Shown piece after piece: positions 20,277 through 22,929 of a DNA stretch of 22,929 bases. Source of the stretch: CALMZN01 sp964443785 (GTDB lineage Bacteria; Patescibacteriota; Patescibacteriia; UBA1558; GWA2-36-10); NCBI GenBank assembly GCA_964443785.1, contig CAYUER010000013.1, positions 1-22,929 of the forward strand. The letters run 5' to 3'. Positions within the stretch are counted from its first letter, which is position 1; each line of letters opens with the position of its first letter. A program made the position numbers and the translations under genes. The notes under the pieces were generated by a model that was not told the DNA's origin, ran no database searches, and worked only from the letters and a program-made list of their open reading frames with translations.

Positions 20277-20801
20277 TTAATTCAGACTGATTTTTTTCTC
20301 CGGCACTTTGCTAGTGACTAGAGCATAGATGGAGAACAACAGGCTCGAGTAGAGGATATTGCTAGCTAGCGTACTCTTGAAAAATGGTATAGCTAGGGTA
20401 AAGCAGTACATCAAGCCAGTAAAATCTTTGGTATACCAATCACTAGTCAGCCAGACTGCTAGATTGGTGATCAGGAAAAAGCTAATAGCCGAAAGCATGC
20501 CAGCTGAAATGACATTGAGAGTGCGTGGATTTTTTTTCAAAGCAAAGCCGATGAAAATATTAAGAGCGGTAGCCATGTAGACAGCAATCATGACGCTCCA
20601 GTGATAAAATCCCAAAAATAAATCAGAGGCCAGTAGCGCCAAGAGTGGCAAGGCAGCCATTTTTTTGTTTGGTGCCAAAAAAGCAGAAAATATCAAAATA
20701 CTAGAGAGGGGTGAAAAATTTGGTACATGCCAAACTAAACGGCTGGCAACTGCCAGGACGCTCAAGGTAATGATGAGGTATATATTTTTTTTATCATTCA
20801 T
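20277..20801 (-). CDS. DUF6580-type membrane protein, possible B12 transport component
   Basis: A 174-residue protein with about five membrane helices. It carries features I associate with DUF6580: SRLVWHVPNFSPLSSI (20-35), LLALLASDLFLGFYHW (53-68), FFLITNLAVWL (108-118) and a C-terminal TLAIPFFKSTLASNILYS. The overall shape resembles small substrate-binding subunits of ECF-type vitamin transporters, but this role is inference. It lies downstream of a DUF4430 protein and a cobalamin adenosyltransferase on the same strand, which points to B12 uptake. The ATG at 20801 has no SD. A 45-nt spacer holding the third dispersed TTTATTTCACGGGGT motif separates it from the DUF4430 gene. Confidence 0.65.
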   Translation of the reverse strand: MNDKKNIYLIITLSVLAVASRLVWHVPNFSPLSSILIFSAFLAPNKKMAALPLLALLASDLFLGFYHWSVMIAVYMATALNIFIGFALKKNPRTLNVISAGMLSAISFFLITNLAVWLTSDWYTKDFTGLMYCFTLAIPFFKSTLASNILYSSLLFSIYALVTSKVPEKKISLN

Positions 20802-20832
20802 ATAATTAATTTGTCGCTGTTAAGTAGTTGAA

Positions 20833-20847
20833 TTTATTTCACGGGGT
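20833..20847. repeat. Short dispersed motif, copy 3
   Basis: TTTATTTCACGGGGT, matching the copies at 5034 and 5169 with one or two mismatches. It abuts the stop codon of the DUF4430 gene. Confidence 0.5.
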
Positions 20848-21317
20848 TAAAATTTTGATTCAGCAAAGCGCCATTCTATTTTTTCATTGGCTTGGGGGAT
20901 GTATTGGCTGGCGCTGATTTGTGGTTGCTTGCCATCTACAAAATATTGCCAATATTTTTTGTCTTGCCCGTTTTCAATGTTATTGATTTTGGTCACTAGT
21001 GTGCCGAGCTCACCATAATCTTGGACACCCAAGCTCCAGTTTTCTTGGAGGCTTATTTTTTCGGTGATGGCTAGTAGATTTTCGGTATTATTTTCGGTGA
21101 GCTGGTAGTCGATAGTTTTACTTTCACTAGCAGAGAAAATAAAGGTGACCTGGATGCTGCTCGGGATTGGCTCGATAGCTGGTGTAGCTGACTCGGGGAT
21201 ATTGTCGGAGACTAGCTGATCGGGAGTATTGATTTCAATATTTTTATTTTTGGCCTGCCAGACAGAGTATTGCCAAAAAGTGATGATACTGATAATGGCT
21301 AGCGCCAAAATAATAAA
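20847..21317 (-). CDS. Membrane-anchored DUF4430 (transcobalamin-like) protein, 5' end in gap
   Basis: About 156 residues are visible. An N-terminal hydrophobic segment (FIILALAIISIITFWQYSVW) would anchor the protein or act as a signal. A polar linker follows (roughly residues 25-50), then a C-terminal domain with the DUF4430 pattern: KYWQYFVDGKQPQISASQY and EKIEWRF. DUF4430 is related to the C-terminal domain of transcobalamin and is found in cobalamin-binding surface proteins. The frame stays open into the N run, so the TTG at 21308 is not the true start. It lies between the adenosyltransferase and a DUF6580 membrane protein, fitting an extracellular B12-capture role. Confidence 0.75.
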   Translation of the reverse strand, partial: FIILALAIISIITFWQYSVWQAKNKNIEINTPDQLVSDNIPESATPAIEPIPSSIQVTFIFSASESKTIDYQLTENNTENLLAITEKISLQENWSLGVQDYGELGTLVTKINNIENGQDKKYWQYFVDGKQPQISASQYIPQANEKIEWRFAESKF

Positions 21318-21417
21318 NNNNNNNNNNNNNNNNNNNNNNNNNNNNNNNNNNNNNNNNNNNNNNNNNNNNNNNNNNNNNNNNNNNNNNNNNNNNNNNNNNN
21401 NNNNNNNNNNNNNNNNN
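21318..21417. other. Assembly gap (100 N) between cobO and the DUF4430 gene
   Basis: Exactly 100 N, with no overlap between flanks. On the minus strand, an SD-like AAAGGA and ATG (21435-21433) follow the cobO stop, but the frame meets TAA at 21420-21418, right at the contig edge. Either a tiny peptide or an end-of-contig error is possible. Confidence 0.85.
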
Positions 21418-21442
21418 TTAAAGTAAAGTTGTCATTTCCTTT

Positions 21443-22009
21443 TTAGTATTCTATCCCTTTCCTAGCTTTTTGGCCTTGATAAAAATAATGTTTGACTGGA
21501 GTCATCTCAGTGACTAGATCAGCTTGATCTAGTATCTCAGGCGGGCAGTAGCGGCCGGTCATGACTAGCTCGATGTGAGCTGGTCTTTGTGTCATCAAGT
21601 TTACTATATCTTCCAATTTTAGCAAGCCTGTTTTGACAGTGGTATTGATCTCGTCTAGGACCAAGAGGTCAAAGTCTGCCTGCATCCACTGCCTAGCTTG
21701 TTCTAGGGCTTTTTGGGCTTCGGCAAAATCCTCAGGTATATTGGGGAAGCGAAAGCCTTTGTTTTCGGTCATGCGGGGCATGCCAAAAGCACGGTAGTGC
21801 AGGTTGAATTTTTCTAATTCTTTGAGCAGTTTTCTTTCGCTGTAGTAGTCGCCACCTTTGTCAAAGTAAATAATACCGACCTTGAAGCCAGAGCTGGCAG
21901 CCCGGATAGCCAGGCCGAGTGAGGCTGTAGTTTTGCCTTTGCCATCGCCAGTATAGATTTGGATTTTACCAAAATCACTACTAGTTGTTGTATTTTTTTG
22001 GTTTGACAT
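21443..22009 (-). CDS. cobO: Cob(I)alamin adenosyltransferase, CobO/BtuR type
   Basis: A 188-residue enzyme that transfers the adenosyl group of ATP to the cobalt of cob(I)alamin or cobinamide, making coenzyme B12. The P-loop GDGKGKTTASLGLAIRA (21-37) follows the characteristic IQIYT strand. DLLVLDEINTTVKTGLL matches the family's second motif, and the LVMTGRYCPPEILDQADLVTEM region is also typical. Length is normal. The ATG at 22009 has no SD. It heads a likely operon with DUF4430 and DUF6580 genes. No other corrin biosynthesis gene is present in the window, consistent with salvage. I see no cobalamin riboswitch in the short upstream region. Confidence 0.93.
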   Translation of the reverse strand: MSNQKNTTTSSDFGKIQIYTGDGKGKTTASLGLAIRAASSGFKVGIIYFDKGGDYYSERKLLKELEKFNLHYRAFGMPRMTENKGFRFPNIPEDFAEAQKALEQARQWMQADFDLLVLDEINTTVKTGLLKLEDIVNLMTQRPAHIELVMTGRYCPPEILDQADLVTEMTPVKHYFYQGQKARKGIEY

Positions 22010-22031
22010 TATTGTGAAATAATATTAAGGT
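22003..22031 (+). promoter_or_regulatory. Promoter of the 65-aa small gene
   Basis: TTGACA (22003-22008), 17 nt, TAAGGT (22026-22031). The -35 overlaps the divergent cobO start codon. TTGTGA-18-TAGTAT just downstream is an alternative. Confidence 0.5.
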
Positions 22032-22090
22032 TTCTTAGTATCGTTTCCTGGTCCGGGTGCTAGGGGGCTCTTAGCAGGGAGGGGTGGCTC

Positions 22091-22288
22091 ATGAATACTA
22101 GTCGGCGTAGTCTCTATCAGCCGTCGCCTGGAGCACATCGTGATCCGCAGCTGGAGGACTATCAGCGCATGGTCACTCGGAGGAATCGCCAGATCGTTTT
22201 CATTTTACTCGGCCTCTTGGGGTCGATCGCACTCGTGGCTCTGGCCTACCACTTTTTCGGCTCAGCCGAGCTGTGGTATGGCGCCTGA
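22091..22288 (+). CDS. Small single-pass membrane protein, 65 aa (cassette gene)
   Basis: I do not recognise a family. A basic, Pro/Gln/Arg-rich N-terminal half of about 34 residues (to TRRNRQ) precedes one membrane helix (IVFILLGLLGSIALVALAYHF, about 35-55) and a short outer end. By the positive-inside rule the N-terminus should be cytoplasmic. A GGGAGGGG SD lies 6 nt before the ATG at 22091. It has a promoter at 22003 and a strong terminator at 22318. It is visibly richer in GC than the adjacent cobO gene. It fits the set of self-contained small genes in this window. Confidence 0.68.
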   Translation: MNTSRRSLYQPSPGAHRDPQLEDYQRMVTRRNRQIVFILLGLLGSIALVALAYHFFGSAELWYGA

Positions 22289-22317
22289 TCACTGGGCGCA
22301 ATCTTGTTTTTTGACTG

Positions 22318-22353
22318 GCCCACCTAGTTTTGATACTGGGTGGGCTGTTTTTT
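22318..22353 (+). terminator. Terminator of the 65-aa gene
   Basis: GCCCACCTAGT pairs with ACTGGGTGGGC (11 bp, one G-U) around TTTGAT, followed by seven T. Confidence 0.9.
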
Positions 22354-22369
22354 TATGATAAGCGATTAG

Positions 22370-22398
22370 TTGAATATTTATAGCATATGTGCTTAAAT
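22370..22398 (+). promoter_or_regulatory. Possible promoter of the two-gene membrane peptide operon
   Basis: TTGAAT (22370-22375), 17 nt, TTAAAT (22393-22398). The hexamers are imperfect but the placement, 17 nt after a terminator T run, fits the cassette pattern. Confidence 0.45.
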
Positions 22399-22466
22399 TG
22401 AGCTATATCACCGGGTCTTCGATGTTTTGGCTAGGCTGGTATCCCCACGAGAGGAGGTAGAGGCTC

Positions 22467-22616
22467 ATGTCGCAGTTGTTGGCTCACATTGGGGCAGTGT
22501 TGGTCATTGCTGTTTTCTTGATTGGTCTAGGGAGTGCGGCTGCCTTGAGCTTGCTAGCGCTCATCTGTGGTGAGACGCCGCCGGTCGAGTCCGAGCACTA
22601 TGACCAAGTACCTTAG
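22467..22616 (+). CDS. Small membrane protein, 49 aa (cassette gene)
   Basis: I do not recognise a family. It is too short for many gene finders, but a GGAGG SD (22453-22457) lies 9 nt before the ATG. The peptide has one long hydrophobic helix (about residues 8-34, IGAVLVIAVFLIGLGSAAAL) followed by an acidic tail (CGETPPVESEHYDQVP). Its stop TAG is embedded in the SD of the next gene (TTAGGAGGAGG), so the two are translated together. Both are GC-rich single-helix proteins. Confidence 0.65.
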   Translation: MSQLLAHIGAVLVIAVFLIGLGSAAALSLLALICGETPPVESEHYDQVP

Positions 22617-22629
22617 GAGGAGGTGATTC

Positions 22630-22812
22630 ATGTCCTTTGCGATCAAGATTTTGTTGGCTATCGCCGTCTTGGCGGTTTTCATCACCTGGATTTGTCACAG
22701 GGGTGGAGAGCGCCTGCGCTCTGCCTGTCCTGGATACAGGAAAGATGATGGTCGGCCAAGGCCCAGTGTTGCACAGTGGGACGATGAAGATGAACCACCG
22801 GAAGCGGCCTGA
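22630..22812 (+). CDS. Small membrane protein, 60 aa (cassette gene)
   Basis: I do not recognise a family. An N-terminal hydrophobic helix (about residues 3-20, FAIKILLAIAVLAVFITW) is followed by a Cys-His-Arg segment (ICHRGGERLRSACPG) and an acidic C-terminus (WDDEDEPPEAA). A near-perfect SD, AGGAGGTGA, precedes the ATG at 22630 and overlaps the stop region of the 49-aa gene, indicating coupling. A large branched terminator follows. Membrane insertion with the charged tail in the cytoplasm is likely. Confidence 0.68.
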   Translation: MSFAIKILLAIAVLAVFITWICHRGGERLRSACPGYRKDDGRPRPSVAQWDDEDEPPEAA

Positions 22813-22819
22813 GGCCACG

Positions 22820-22838
22820 AGGTCTCTCCAAGAGACCT
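22820..22838 (+). repeat. Small hairpin after the 60-aa gene
   Basis: AGGTCTCT, CCA loop, AGAGACCT: a perfect 8-bp stem without a T run, 8 nt after the stop codon. Confidence 0.6.
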
Positions 22839-22845
22839 GCTCCTT

Positions 22846-22892
22846 GCCCGTCTATTAGTCACTCACAGAGTGATGAACGGCGGGCTTTTTTT
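22846..22892 (+). terminator. Terminator of the small membrane protein operon
   Basis: GCCCG (22846-22850) pairs with CGGGC (22881-22885), enclosing TCACTC/GAGTGA around ACA. Seven T follow. Confidence 0.8.
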
Positions 22893-22929
22893 ATTCTTTT
22901 TTATCAATCAATTTTTCAAAGCGGGGATC
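22891..22929 (-). CDS. C-terminal end of an unknown gene running off the window
   Basis: The minus-strand frame DPRFEKLIDKKE then TAA is open to the window edge, convergent with the small membrane operon. Twelve codons cannot identify it, and it may be chance. Confidence 0.25.
   Translation of the reverse strand, partial: DPRFEKLIDKKE

Noticed and set aside
22010..22090. Cobalamin riboswitch upstream of cobO
   Set aside because: The interval is too short and lacks a recognisable B12 box. It is mostly the 5' leader of the divergent small gene.

Overview
The window looks like part of a genome from the Candidate Phyla Radiation (Patescibacteria), probably Parcubacteria-like. This is inference from gene content and style. 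The DNA is AT-rich, and most housekeeping genes start with no visible Shine-Dalgarno (SD) sequence. The 23S-5S rRNA unit has no 16S beside it. The genes are typical of such genomes: a split transketolase, PGI/PMI, EndoQ, a 3D-domain protein, PilT, and an adenosyltransferase for cobalamin salvage. TGA ends several genes, so the code is standard rather than the TGA-Gly code. The sequence is a scaffold with three runs of exactly 100 N (3343-3442, 17643-17742, 21318-21417).

Layout. 1-1548: a GtrA-like membrane protein and an unrecognised 343-aa protein. 1606-2302: two small minus-strand genes. 2428-4996: a minus-strand operon with split transketolase (N then C subunit) and PGI/PMI, broken by a gap that falsely joins the last two. 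5257-6392: a small gene and a membrane-anchored DsbA-like oxidoreductase. 6697-7817: a secreted 3D-domain protein and another small gene. 7975-11798: a perfect consensus promoter, a leader with its own terminator-like hairpin, 23S rRNA, a spacer encoding a possible 38-aa membrane peptide, and 5S rRNA. 11934-13892: a 42-aa membrane protein, EndoQ, a 34-aa histone-H1-like peptide and an 87-aa membrane protein. 14216-14941: tRNA-Val, tRNA-Ala, tRNA-Leu and ribosomal protein L19. 15150-16947: CMP kinase-like protein, RluA-type pseudouridine synthase and a small gene. 17061-17594: tRNA-Lys, a GIY-YIG nuclease flanked by a partial tRNA-Lys copy, and tRNA-Arg. 17821-20203: a cNMP/GAF protein with PilT, and a divergent Smr protein. 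20277-22009: a likely B12 module (CobO, DUF4430, DUF6580). 22091-22812: three small membrane proteins.

The most striking pattern is a set of about nine small genes (42-150 aa) scattered among ordinary genes on both strands. They are visibly richer in GC than their neighbours. Most have a purine-rich SD, a TTGACA- or TTGA-type promoter and their own hairpin terminator. They look like self-contained expression cassettes, and in three places the terminator of the preceding gene runs within 2-3 nt into the -35 box of the next cassette. Other notable items are the GIY-YIG/tRNA-Lys duplication, the B12 module, and the architecture of the stand-alone 23S leader.
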